Shown in pieces: positions 46,039 to 57,040 of a DNA stretch of 64,000 nt. Source of the stretch: Castanea sativa (taxonomy: Eukaryota; Streptophyta; Magnoliopsida; Fagales; Fagaceae); contig NC_134015.1 of NCBI RefSeq assembly GCF_040712315.1, positions 42,553,464-42,617,463 of the forward strand. The letters run 5' to 3'. Position 1 is the first letter of the stretch; each line of letters opens with the position of its first letter. The notes beneath the pieces were generated by a model. It worked only from the letters and a program-made list of their open reading frames with translations, did no database searches and was not told where the DNA came from. The translations under genes were made by a program, and so were the position numbers.

Positions 46039-47167
46039 GGGAAAAACAGTGGCGACTCTAGGAATTTTATCCAGGGTGTTCCTATTCTACTTTGAAAAAA
46101 TTTCGGATCATTTTGGTCTATTTCGAGTGTTTCGGAAAATACTGGCCAAAATTCAAGATTTGGTCAGCATGAAGTTTGAGCTTAAAAAAAAAAATTCTTA
46201 AAACCAAAACAAATTTGCATTCTGTACACCAAAAAATCTCAAAAGGAAAAAAAAAATGAAAAGAAAAGAAATGAACAAAGGTACCTATACAATAAACTAT
46301 AAGTTCATTTGAAATATTAATAAAATTATTAATTATTGTTGTTTAGTTGTTTCATTAATTTGTTTGTCTTTTATAAACTATAATTTGTTGTATTATTGTT
46401 TCATTAATTATTAAATTATTAATTGCTGTTTAGTCTAACATAATTTAATTTGTTTGTCTTTTATAATGTATTGGTTAATTAAATTATTAAGTATTATTTA
46501 TTAATCATTAAGAAAATTTCCCCAATCACAAAAGCCAGCTGCCAATCAAAAAATTTCACAATCACAATTTTACAAATCACAATAACACTAAAAGACAATA
46601 AATATCCAACCAACAAGTCACCAACACCAACACCAACACACACCAACCAATGGATAAGAATCATAAGATAAAGCCAAAATGCCAAATTCGAAAAGTGAAA
46701 AAAATTAATAAAGTTATACTTTTCACCGAGTGCTTCAGCCTTCAGCCAATCACAATTCACTAACTAGTTTAGATAAAGTTAATAAAGAGAGAGAGAGCCA
46801 TAAGTCATAAATAACCCATTCATTATTTCATTTCCTATTTCATTTCACTGATTTCAGATTTGAGATAAAAGAAAGTGAGAGACTGAGAGAGAGTCAGAGA
46901 GAAAAAGAGAGAGAAATACCTGTGTGACTGCGACGATGTGGACGGTGGACCGATCTCCGTCTCCGATGTGATGAGCGATGCGCGACTGGAGTGACTGGAC
47001 TGGACTGGAGCAACGATGTCCTACTGGAGCAACAGTGACGATGAGCGACGATGTCCAATTGGAGCAACGGCGACGATGAGCAACGATGTCCAGTCTAACT
47101 TCTAAGGGGAGGCGGGAGGTGCTGTTTCTCTGTTTTTACTTTTTAGGCTTGCTTTAGCTTACTGTTT

Positions 47168-47209
47168 TAGTGATTTTTTTTTTTTTTTTGAGAAAAGATC
47201 TAGTGATTT
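47168..47209 (-). repeat. Micro-insertion with poly(A) (minus) and 9-bp target duplication
   Basis: TAGTGATTT at 47168-47176 and 47201-47209. The 24-bp insert reads GATCTTTTCTCAAAAAAAAA on the minus strand. A similar T-run followed by GAGAAAC at 47265-47287 lacks a clear duplication. Confidence 0.65.
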
Positions 47210-47403
47210 CTGATGTACTTACTACTGATTTTACTAATTTGAGATTTCTGGTCTGTATTTGGGGTTTTTTTTTTTTTTTTGAGAAACTGTGGGTTTGCTT
47301 CCTCTGTCAACCGTGGGTTTGCTTCCTCTGTCATTTGTTGGGCTTGCTGTGGGCTTGATGTTGGGCTTGCCGTGATGCCGTCCGTTGTTTTTTGCTCTTA
47401 CAA

Positions 47404-47407
<4 letters not shown>

Positions 47408-47435
<28 letters not shown>
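47408..47435 (+). repeat. (TA)n microsatellite
   Basis: TA run inside hAT copy 2. Confidence 0.85.
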
Positions 47436-47437
<2 letters not shown>

Positions 47438-47649
47438 GGCTCTATTACAAATTTTTTGTTTTTGCTTGAAAGTAGAACAAATAATTTTTTTTAAGGGTGT
47501 TCCTAATTTTTACTGAGGGTGCTCCTATTTTTTTTTTAAGGGTAAAAAAAATTATTATTATTATTATATATATATTAAAAAAAAAATTTCAAGTCAGGAT
47601 GTTCTTGGGAACACCATGACCATAACGTGGCGTCGACACTGGGGAAAAG

Positions 47650-47916
47650 TAGCTATTTACATTTGGAGACTATACAGGAGCAAGGAAAAGATGTGTCCTT
47701 TATATAGTATTAACTATTACATGAAGACCGAACTTAGAGATAACTCTAGACACACAACCCTAAATGTTGGATGCCCCTAACCCTTAGTGCCATTGTGCGA
47801 TGTATGTGTGTTCACCCATAAGTATAGAGAAAGAATATAAAGCATGGATGCTCAGTAGGTCAGCTCAATCATTAGGCTACTTAGGTAATGGCCTAAGGCC
47901 ACCAAAAGGAAGAAAA

Positions 47917-47966
<50 letters not shown>

Positions 47967-48490
47967 GTATATATATGCAGAAGGAAGTGCAGGATGCAGA
48001 AGCACAATATTATATAAATTCAAAGTAAGTATGGCGGTAGAACTAGCCAAGTAGTATATTAACAATGTATTAATTCAAAGTAATTAAAAAACAGAAAGTA
48101 GTTCATAGTATTGAAAATAGAACACTTACAATTTAACAGTTACAGGATTATAATATTTAGCAATAAGGCTTGAAATTGGTTACAAGCTTTGGAAGCAATA
48201 AGAGAATATCAGTGTGAGAAGAGAGGGGTGGAAGAAAGATGTGTTTTGCATAAGGGACATCCCCCCTTAAATAGGTAGAAAAAGCAGTGAATAGTAACAG
48301 TGAATAATGACTTTTTTCACTATTCATAACAGGTCTATGATCGACAATAAGAGCAAAATCGGGAGCTTTAGCAGAGAGCCGAACTTTATCAATTTGGCAT
48401 TTTGTGCTAAAAGTGGTAGGGTAGTAGAAGTCTCTTATGGGGAGCAAGCAGTGCAATAGAAGGAGCTTTGGCAGGAATAAAACACTTTAG
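47650..48490. other. Non-coding stretch with (CT)n microsatellite
   Basis: (CT)n at 47921-47963. A minus-strand TATTTAAGG box at ~48266-48274 lies about 30 bp from a GGGGGGATGTCCC block and could be a remnant promoter of the neighbouring viral or retroelement sequence. No gene. Confidence 0.45.
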
Positions 48491-48494
48491 TAAG

Positions 48495-49838
48495 GGTGAA
48501 ACACTTGATGGCCAGTTTAGCTAGAGGATTCAAATTTCCCCTAAGTCAAGAGTGGAGTACTTATCATGTCCAAATAGATCCGGATCATAAGGGTGATGGA
48601 TTATTTGCAACAGAAGCTTTAGAAGATGCTTGTGAGCCTTCTTCTCCTGAAGTAACACAATTAGCAGCAACTACTTCTTGTCTCCGCTGGAGTTTTAGAA
48701 GGGCATTTAAAGCATCAGAGTCCTTGCGAATGTCATGAAGAGGGGATTTGCCCTTCTTGGACTTAGCAAGGGATTTGCCCTTCTTGGACTTAGCAAAGGA
48801 TTTAGCAGCAGTTTTGGATAGTAAGTGCCTTAGCTTCTAGTTCTGGTATAGCTATATGCATTAGGGAATGAGCTTTAGTTATGGGAATAACATTGTTCAA
48901 TGGGAATTCCCTGGTAACATTGTTAATAACATCTTGAGTATGTGGAAAGTTGTCCACCATTTAACATACCAGTGATGAGTGAGAACATCGCCTTCTTGAA
49001 CCTATTGCCACTTTAAGATCCAGGGGACCTTGTAGAGCTTAACAAAGTGGAGTAAAGCAGGGAACTTAGCATTATAAGCATTAGTTTTAAAAACACTTGT
49101 GAAATATTTGAAAGAACCCACCAGTGGTCCAAGGAATATTTCAACAATAGGGCCTAATTGGGTCCACCAACGGGTAAACCAAAGAGGTAGATTAGCATTG
49201 AAATGTTTATCAAAGTTAACAAACCAGGAATGATACATATGATCATTCTAGTGAAGCATGAATCCGAACCAAGCAGTGATGTAATCATGATAGGAATAGG
49301 CAATATGAGGTTTAGGTAATATTCTGGTAGTAGGGTTGGGTCCCCATTTTTCTTCAGTATTAACATTGACTAGGAAAACACTATGGTAAATGATTTTTGA
49401 GGAATTGACTTGATCAGTGGTAGATCGAATAGTGATGGATTTCTCATGTTGCAGTATAGGAGAGTAGTATTGTAAGTTTTTCTCAGCATGTTCAAGGATC
49501 CAGTGGAACCGCTGAGGGAAATAACTAGTAGCAAGGCTGAGGGGATCACTAATTGATGCCCTGTTGGGCTCAATAGAAAACAAATTTTGGCAATATTGTT
49601 TTGCAATGTATTGGGAAGCATTGGGGTTTTTGGAATAAGACGGTTTAATAGGTTGATGAACAAGGGATAAAGCATATGGATCATAGGCTGTTGCAAAAAT
49701 AGAGGAGTAGTTGGGTTTAGGAATGGTTTCTAAGTGAGTAAATCTGTTAACCACTTCTATAGCAGAAACAGGCTCTTTTTTAATAATTTGCTTAGTGGTT
49801 TCAGCAGGATGTTTGTCTTTCGATCTTCTACTTGCCAT
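48495..49838 (-). pseudogene. Caulimovirid-like second ORF remnant
   Basis: ATG 49838 opens a frame (MASRRSKDKH...) running about 196 codons to a TAG at 49248-49250. It continues in the same frame through HSWFVNFDKHF and LLHFVKLYKVPWILKWQ to a TAG at 49002-49004. Weaker similarity may continue towards 48500, where a 26-bp tandem repeat occurs (~48740-48795). It lies directly downstream of a pararetrovirus-type RNase H frame on the same strand. From memory, frames of this kind accompany caulimovirid-like or related retroelement polyproteins in woody plants. I cannot assign a function. It is an old, inactive genomic copy with several stops. Confidence 0.45.
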
Positions 49839-49915
49839 TGTGGCACTGTAGGAATTCACGAGCAAGGAAATCAAGGATAGCATTTTGGGATCCTTTAATA
49901 TATTCAATATTAAAA

Positions 49916-50480
49916 TTAAAAAACACTTAAAATAGCTTGCCATCTAGCAAAAATATGTTTTGAAGCAATATTTTCAACATCCTTTTCTATAACATACTTA
50001 GCACTTTTGCAATCTATACGTAATAAAAAATTTAAGTTTAACAAATCACTTTGAAATTTTGAAATAAATAGTACTACAGATAAAATTACTTTTATGATGG
50101 TACAATAATTTAATTGTGCAGTATTCCAGACTCCGGAGTAGAAATGAACAATTTGTTCAAACGAGTCTAGGGAAACAAGTTGTTTCAGAATTCCTCCATA
50201 ACCAATGTCAGAGGCATCAGTTTCAACAATTTTAAAAACATTGACACTAGGAATACCAAGACAAGGTAGAGTTTTAGCATGAGATTTGATTTGTTTAACA
50301 AGAGAAGCATGGGCATCAGACCAAGGTGGAGGATTACTTTGTAGCCGATCAAAAAGTGGTTTATATTGTTTCCTCAAATCCTTGTAGAAATCTGCAACAT
50401 AATTTAGTGACCCAAGAAATATTTGGAGCTGAGTTTTATCAGTTTTCACGTCAGGAAATTTGTCAGCAAATTGGAAAAAT
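49916..50480 (-). pseudogene. Caulimovirid-like RT connection/RNase H remnant
   Basis: A mostly open minus-strand frame of about 185 codons. It carries LQIFLGSLNYVADF (end of RT), NPPPWSDAH, then the RNase H motif ETDASDIGYGGILKQ and DCKSAKYVIEKDVENIAS, ending with FARWQAILSVF. The RNase H motif style fits plant pararetroviruses (Caulimoviridae) better than Ty3 elements. The upstream RT catalytic part is not on this strand but lies inverted at 50478-50595. No complete polyprotein and no virus-sized insertion are present; an inactive relic. Confidence 0.6.
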
Positions 50481-50595
50481 GCCCCTAGTGAATTCCAAAA
50501 TATTATGAATGATATCTTCAATTCCTTTAGTCCTTTTACCATTATTTACATTGATGATGTTCTTGTTTATTCTAATTCCATTGATGAACACTAGA
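50478..50595 (+). pseudogene. Inverted RT catalytic fragment of the caulimovirid-like remnant
   Basis: On the plus strand 39 codons contain APSEFQNIM, IIYIDDVLVYS (the YIDD catalytic box) and SIDEH, ending at TAG 50593-50595. This piece should precede the minus-strand connection/RNase H part but points away from it, so the two are joined head to head at ~50480. The outer end runs into a (TA)n tract. Confidence 0.65.

Positions 50596-50597
<2 letters not shown>

Positions 50598-50634
<37 letters not shown>
50598..50634 (+). repeat. (TA)n microsatellite bordering the viral remnant
   Basis: About 17 TA units immediately after the RT fragment. Confidence 0.9.
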
Positions 50635-50639
<5 letters not shown>

Positions 50640-50640
<1 letters not shown>

Positions 50641-51234
50641 TTATTGAGGCTTCCTAGATTGCATTGTCCTAAAAATTATAATTAATAAAAATTTGTTAGG
50701 TTTTAAATCTGTATAGTTTTATTAGCAACCGTGTGAAACATAAACTTGTCTAGTTATAATTCATAGAGTATACAGGAGTGGTTAGACAATGTTTAAGTTA
50801 CTGCTATTTAGAATACAGGAACAGGAAATCAGCTGAGTCAAGGAACATGTTTTACAACCATTTCAACCGATCAAAACTTAAGTTAACCGATCCAAACCGT
50901 TTCAACCGATCAGAACAGCTGAGTCAATAAGATGTGTTGACTGCTCTCTTGTATCTTCATTTCAAGTTGGCCTTTACTTACTCTCCTTTTAATTTTGTTG
51001 ATCTTCTTGTTGCTTTCACAAAGCTTTTATTGTAATTTCATTCCAAAGTTTTCTCCCTTTTATTTATTGTTGCTCTCTTCTTGTTGGATAATTGAAAGAG
51101 TTTAAGTTTATGTACTATCTAGTCCTTTTTTTTCTTTTAATTTTTTTGAATAGTTCCTTTTCTTTATTGGCATCTACTTAATACTTATCCTTTTATTTAG
51201 TCTAATACTTAGTGAGGTTTTTTATTTTTAAATT

Positions 51235-51270
<36 letters not shown>

Positions 51271-51830
51271 CTAAGGTATAGTTTTTCTCCCTCCTACACG
51301 TTATGTATTGCATAGAATAGAAATCAGAAAGAAGAAGGAAAAAAAAAAGTTATATAGCTTTTTTCCCATCTACATGTTATCTTTTGTACAAAAAGCAAGA
51401 TTAAGTTTTTATTTAGTCCGTTGAGCTTTTGACTTTGAGTGTATTACACTTTATGTACATATCTCTACAGCAAAATTAGATTTCTGTTGTATGCCGGAAT
51501 AGATCTCATTCTCATTAATAAATATAAGAAAATATTTCACTTAAAGATATTGTCTTAAATCTCAAAATATATTGAGTCAACCATATTACCCACCACTCGG
51601 GATTTCTTTCCAAATGGCTTAATATTTCACAAAAATATAATTAACATTGATGGTTCATGATAGGTGTCACACTCGACAAATTTGAAAATGTATCAAACAT
51701 TTTTACAATCAAACCAAGCAATTATAGTTTTAGATTGAAATTTGTTCATTAAGGAAAAAAAAAAAAACAAACAAACAAGCAATTCAGAACAAGTACTACA
51801 AGCTGTTTTTGCCTAGTTGAGTAGGAAATT
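50640..51830. other. AT-rich intergenic region
   Basis: Second (TA)n run at 51239-51267; no gene recognised. Confidence 0.6.
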
Positions 51831-52279
51831 CTATGGTGAAACAAAGGCAAGGAACTCCTTATCGGTTTCAAACTTAGTCATATCTTCTTCTTTCAAGTGA
51901 AACCATGCCTCAATTCCATCCCCCGATTTAGTGTCAATGAAACAACTAAATTCTTGAACGTAAATTTAGCTGAGCTAACCCATGCAGGTTTCCCCCACCC
52001 AAAATCAACCTCATATAGAGGAAACTTGCTCAAGCTGGTGAAGGAAAGCGTAAGCAGATCCCCTTTTAGGAAGCTAGAGGTGTTCTCTTTGGCATATTTT
52101 AAGTACAAATCACCTTGTTGGAGCATTTTAACAAAATTCCCATCAATTTTCTTAATCGCTTCTCTTATTGGTTTCATAATGCCATGGAAGCCCTCCTCGA
52201 TGTCTCTGGCTGGTGTAGACATAGCATACCGGCTAATATTACCAAATTGATCATATGGAAGAGGCGGGTTTGTCTTGGA
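51831..52279 (-). pseudogene. BAHD acyltransferase 3, C-terminal fragment
   Basis: Matches the last third of the BAHD genes: PPLPYDQFGNISRY, FTSLSKFPLYEVDFGWGKP (DFGWG box intact), KFTFKNLVV. After a 1-bp loss near 51947 the frame shifts; the shifted frame GIEAWFHLKEEDMTKFE runs to a TAG at 51831-51833. YFGN is QFGN here. The upstream part continues at 59756 after element E3. Inactive. Confidence 0.88.
52275..52279. repeat. Left target duplication of E3 (diverged)
   Basis: TTGGA here and TTAGT at 59751-59755. Both align to the same five bases (CTAGT) of intact BAHD 2, supporting a 5-bp duplication with later mutations. Confidence 0.5.
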
Positions 52280-53278
52280 TGTTAGGACATATGTCATCAT
52301 GTATTGGTCATCATGTATTGGTCAATTCTTTGACAAAACACACTTTACTTACAACTAGGTAGATTTAGGATGTGTTTAATACTTCAAGAAACAAGGTTTT
52401 AAGATCAAGTGTTAAAGTCATGCAAATCTGTCCAAGAAACAGTAAAGAAGTGCTGTTTTTTAAATCTCGATAGCTAGTATCTATCGAGGTTTAAAAAGCT
52501 GTTTTAGCCCGATACTCAACAGCTACTCGATAGATAGGATATCTATCGAAATTTATGAAAAAATAGATTTTTAGTTATGATTTTCATTCAATCCGTGTGT
52601 ACATGTTTAGACTTTCTTTTCTCACAACTCCAAATATATATAAGGATTATTTTAAAAGCCATCACAGGTTGCACAGTTGCCCGAGTGTGGAGGAAAGTGT
52701 TGGTCATAAAAATTGTGACTGGAAACATAATTTGCCCTAGTTCTTCTTTCTCTTGAAGAAGCTAATGCGTTTGTACACTGTTGGGTTTTGTGATTAAGTA
52801 GTTTCATGATCTTCATCATGTTAATGAACTGAAGAACTTTGCAGTCAACATTTTTCTCAAGTTAGTGATTAAGTCGCGTACTGGGATTTATGCATCTATT
52901 AGCTAGTCACGTACTGGAAGTCGTGCATTAAAAGGAGAGATTGCCATTACAGAACAAGTCCAATTGTGTATTGGGGTAAGGGTTCAACTGTAGGTTGGTA
53001 TAAGGTACTGGGATTCCTTTACTTGTAACCGCTTGTTGTGATAATAGTAGATTCTCAGGAGTGATGACCCTAAAATCACCCGGTGGTATTTTTTCCTTAG
53101 AGATTTTCCTAATTCGTAAACAAATCACCGTGTTAACTTTATTTTTCGCTACATTTTATTTTAGTTGGTGATTTGTTTGTGCTGCTACGTATATTGTATG
53201 TTAATCTGATTAATTAATCAACTTGGCTAATTAATTGGTTAATTCATCACAAGGGGTTAATACATTCTTGGCTTATCA
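52280..53278 (+). repeat. E3 5' LTR
   Basis: 999 bp. Compared with the 3' LTR it has a 22-bp loss and a 14-bp duplication (CATCATGTATTGGT) near its start. Contains palindrome words such as ATCTATCGAG and CTCGATAGATAG (~52470-52550). Confidence 0.9.
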
Positions 53279-53280
53279 AG

Positions 53281-53292
53281 TGGTATCAGAGC
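53281..53292 (+). other. E3 primer-binding site (initiator tRNA-Met)
   Basis: TGGTATCAGAGC, two bases after the LTR; exact. Confidence 0.9.
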
Positions 53293-53350
53293 AAGCATAC
53301 TCTGATTAGGTTTTAATCTTTACTATGTGATCCATTGACCCCTGTTTGTC

Positions 53351-55249
53351 ATGGATAAAGAACAGTCTCTTATCATACCTCATTTATTTTTTGGCACTTA
53401 CTATGCATAGTGGAAAGTACGCTTGAGAGCTTTCTTGTAGTCTTTAGATGAGAAAGTGTGGCAAGCTGTGGAGATAGGCTAGACCAAGGCGAAGAAAGCG
53501 CTGGCCGATTGGAATGATGCTAAGATCAAGGCGGAAAACTTCAACAGCAAGGCATTGAATGCTTTATTTAATGCAGTAAAAAATGAGGAGTTCAAGAAGA
53601 TATCCTTTACTGAAACTGCGAAGGAAGTATGGATCATCCTCTAGACAACCTATGAAGGAACCAAAGCTGTCAAGGACACGAAGTTTCAAAGGCTCACTAC
53701 AAGCTTCAAAGAGATGAAGATGGTCGAGGATAAGTCATTTGATGAGTTCTATGCCAAGCTCAATGACATAGTGAACTCAGCCTTTAATCTTGGGTAAACC
53801 ATTCCCGATCCCAAGATTGTGAGAATGGTACTCAAATCTCAACCCGAGAGATTTCATGCCAAGATCACCACTATTAAGGAATCAAAGGACATTGACAAAA
53901 TTCCTTTGATAGAGCTGGTTGGCAATCTACAGACTTATAAGTTGGGTTTGACAATGATTGGGAAATCATGTAAAGGTAAGAGCATGGCATTGAAGGCCAA
54001 GAGTAGTGACACAGATGAGTCTTCAGACGATGAAGATTCTAAAATGAAGTACTACATTACAAGGCAATTCAAAAAGTTTATGAAGAATGCCAATGCAAAG
54101 GGCTTCGACAAGGACCTTAAGCAATCTAGCTCTTCTCAGTTTAAAAGCCAAGAATAATGGAAGAATGATGCTAGGAATGGTAGTTAGTACACTATTTCCT
54201 TAGGACCCAAGTGTTTCGGGTGTCAAGGCTTCAGTCACATGAAACAAGAATGCCCTATTTATCTCAAGACCATCGGGAAGAGCAAGGCACTTGCTGCTAC
54301 TTTGAGCGACACCGAGCTTGAGAATGATTCCAAAATGAGAATGATGGAATCCTAAATGCCTTCACCGCCATTATCAATCCTATTGAGGGGATTGTAGAAG
54401 ATGTGGATGAAGAAGAGGACTTGGTGGAGTCAAAGTTTGAGAAGACGGATGAACAAGATGACATCCACACAGCCTATGCAAAATTATACAAGGTCTCCAA
54501 AAAGCATTAGAAGTTGTACAGGTTGGCCACCAAGGAGCTCAGTGATGTGGAGCTTGAACGAGAAGAAATCTCCACAAGTTTGATGAAGCAAATCAAACTA
54601 TTAAAGTATTGAGATTTGAGAACAATTTCTTGGCTGAGAAGACTAAGAAGCTTGAAGCAGAGATATTTCAAGTTAGAGCTGAACTGGAGAGGACATCAAG
54701 TGCAAAGCTTGATGAGATGCTCAGCCTTCAGAAATCTAATTCTGATCGAACTGGTTTAGGGTATGATTTCTTTTCTCCTAATACTACTTCCTCTAGTACT
54801 ACTGTTTTTGTTTCTCCTGCTAATAATGTTGAATCTAAGAACAATGATGTCAAAACTTTGTTAGCTAGTGAGAACATAGACATGGGTAAATCTATCTTAG
54901 GAGCACCCCTAAGCTTGTTAAAAAAGAAACTAAAAACCCTAGGGCTAAGAAAGGTAATACTCAAAAGCCTATATATAAGAATCAGTATCTCTACCATCAC
55001 TGTGGAGCAACCGGATACACTTGACCAAATTGCTATAAGTAGCTAGCCACTCAACAGAGCAACAATATGATCTCATCAGGAAACCAGAATTTGTTTTCAT
55101 CCTCTTATGCGCCTCTTGAAGATCTCCTCAAAGCCTTCATGTTCCTTTTGAACTTGAACGGTTGCAATCCTTCCCCCTCTCCGCCAGTTCAAGGGTTCGC
55201 TAAAAGGAAAGGTTCTTCCAAGGTGTGGAAGGACAAATGCTCTAAGTGA
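53351..55249 (+). pseudogene. E3 gag (UBN2-type, CCHC zinc knuckle), point-mutated
   Basis: ATG 53351. The frame is unshifted for at least 900 bp. It carries UBN2-like parts (FNSKALNALFNAV, TTYEGTKAVKDTKFQRL, FDEFYAKLNDIVNSAFNLG), an acidic/Ser stretch and the knuckle CFGCQGFSHMKQECP (CX2CX4HX4C, ~54209-54253). In-frame stops: TAG 53408, 53438, 53480, 53642 and 54185; TAA 53795 and 54155. A frameshift near 54330 leads into a Glu-rich linker with coiled-coil character (NFLAEKTKKLEAEIFQVRAE). A second knuckle (HHCGATGYT-PNC, ~54985-55025) has lost its first Cys and its His. The frame ends KVWKDKCSK at TGA 55247. Gag would form the particle that packages RNA; this copy cannot. Confidence 0.85.
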
Positions 55250-57040
55250 TTTAATCACTTTTCTCTCTCTCCCTCTATTTTTGTGTTTACATTACTTGCG
55301 TGTTTTGCTTTATTGTTTTTGAGTTAGTCTAGTTTTTATGCATTGCTTTACTTAACATGTTTTTGTTTGTTTGTTTTTAGTTTTGCTTTATTTAGTTTTT
55401 TTTTTTCATAAAAATAAAAAAAATAAAAAAATTAGAAAAACATAAAAACAGTATGTGTTTGAGTACATTGATACTTGTGTACCTTGGATGGCCATTAAAA
55501 CAAAGTTTTCTAAATTTTGTATCTCTTTTAACTTAGATGAGCATCTCTATGCACAACTAAGCAAGTGAGCTTTATGACTCGTGTTTGTAATGAGTAAGAT
55601 TAAGTAATCTCTTGTACTTAACACTCATATCACTCTTTTTGATGGGAAGGACTAGAAAATCTTAAGAGAAAAGCATAAATAATCATCTCATCACTGCTGC
55701 CTGTCAATCATGAAATGACATCTGTATGCTTCGGCACAGCAAAAGTGCAATGTCAAAAGCTTAACATAATTGGGTATTTCTTTTCTCTCTCTTGTATGCC
55801 CATGCATGATATGCTTAAAAGAAAATATGCAAAGAAAATTAAAAGAAAAAAGAAACAAAATACTTTATATATGATTGCAAGTGTGTCTTTTAGGAGATGT
55901 GGAAGTTATAGGATGTACCTTGAAGATGATAGTTCCTATCAAGCAGTTATGATTGTGTGTGAGTTAAATTGATTTACTCACATCTCAAGTCATTATAACA
56001 TGTAGAGACTTATGCAATCTTGCGATATTTTTCACACACAACACGCAATATTCTTTGCTACTTTTGATACATGTGCAAGTACAATGTGATCTGGCCATCA
56101 CAAGGAATACATGTGTTAATTTATACCCATTAAACTGTCTTGACTTGTTTTTGAAATATAAAATTGGTTAGACTTGTTTATTGTGTGTGTGTGTGTGTTT
56201 TGGATCTAAATTCTTGACATTTTTCTTGATTGAGAGATGATTTTGAGAGCTTAAAATTTTGTTTGGATCTTTGGTTGTGTAGCATGCTTAATTGCATTCA
56301 TGTCTGTGCTTTTCTCTTATTTGAAAAACTATTTTTAAGCAATCTCGATCTCGACAGTTGTTGGACACCTTTCGACAGCTAGGCTATCTATTAAGCTCTT
56401 CAACTTCTTTTTATCGCAATCTTAATAACTTTTCAATCCATCGAGAAAGTTTCTGTTTCCTTGATAAATGCTCGATGGCTTCTCAATCCATCGAGCTCTT
56501 TTTGCTGTGGACACCTCTGGATAGCTTCTCGATAGCTAGATCTATTGAACTTTAAATCTCAACACCTCTTGATCTGTCGAGAATTATGGATTTCTATATA
56601 AAGGGTTAGCACGATTTCTGTTTCACTTTTCTCGATCTTTTTCGATCCTTTTTGACCTCTCACCTTCTTAAACACCTCTTTTTCATTCCAAACTTCATTC
56701 CTAGTCGATTTTTAGCCTAGATCAAGCTTTTCTTCTCTGATAAGGGTCTTTAATCCTTCATTTTTCATGCATTTTACGCATTAGACCTAGGTTTTTGGGT
56801 TTTTGAAAAATTTTGGGGTTTTTCAAAATTGATGAGGTTTTTGCGAAATTTTGGGATGGGTTTTGTATAATTGATCCTAAACGATCATGCATTGCATCAC
56901 ATTTGCATTTTAACAATGTTTCATGCATTTTAGACGTGTGTTTACTTTGTTACTAGGATTCCATTTTCTATCATATTGATATTAAATTGTTTGGTACTTT
57001 TTTGCTTGTCTCCCTCTCTCTCCTTCTTTCAGTCTACATC
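55250..57040 (+). other. E3 non-coding region between gag and ORF3
   Basis: Matches the post-pol region of E1 in order: an A-rich block (~55400-55460), AAGCATAAATAATCATCTCA (~55673, compare E1 ~4403), GGAGATGTGGAAGTTATA (~55893, compare E1 ~4697) and a palindrome cluster (56340-56585). No pol motif. No ORF supported. Confidence 0.7.
56340..56585 (+). repeat. CTCGATAG / ATCGAG motif cluster, E3 internal
   Basis: Words such as TTCTCGATAGCTAG, AATCCATCGAG and GATCTGTCGAGA recur in 245 bp. Similar words occur in both E3 LTRs (52470-52550; 58930-59020), paralleling the ATCGATCGA words of E1 and E2. Confidence 0.65.

Larger units (their letters stand above)
46047..47641. mobile_element. hAT-type non-autonomous element, copy 2 (1595 bp)
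   Basis: Ends CAGTGGCGACTCTAGGA and ...GTGGCGTCGACACTG. The 8-bp flanks GGGAAAAA (46039-46046) and GGGAAAAG (47642-47649) differ at one base. The first ~430 bp and the last ~170 bp match copy 1 at 31793. About 1 kb between (46490-47500) is specific to this copy. It contains a GC-rich piece with three ~38-bp repeats of GAGCRACGATGTCC (~47000-47096) and a 27-bp tandem repeat (GTGGGTTTGCTTCCTCTGTC at 47289 and 47313). No transposase. Confidence 0.85.

Noticed and set aside
47265..47290. Further poly(A)-type micro-insertion (T run followed by GAGAAAC)
   Set aside because: The end fits the class, but no acceptable target duplication could be found.
47800..48065. Frames on both strands rich in Ser-Leu or Arg-Glu
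   Set aside because: Created by the (CT)n microsatellite; no start context, no domain.
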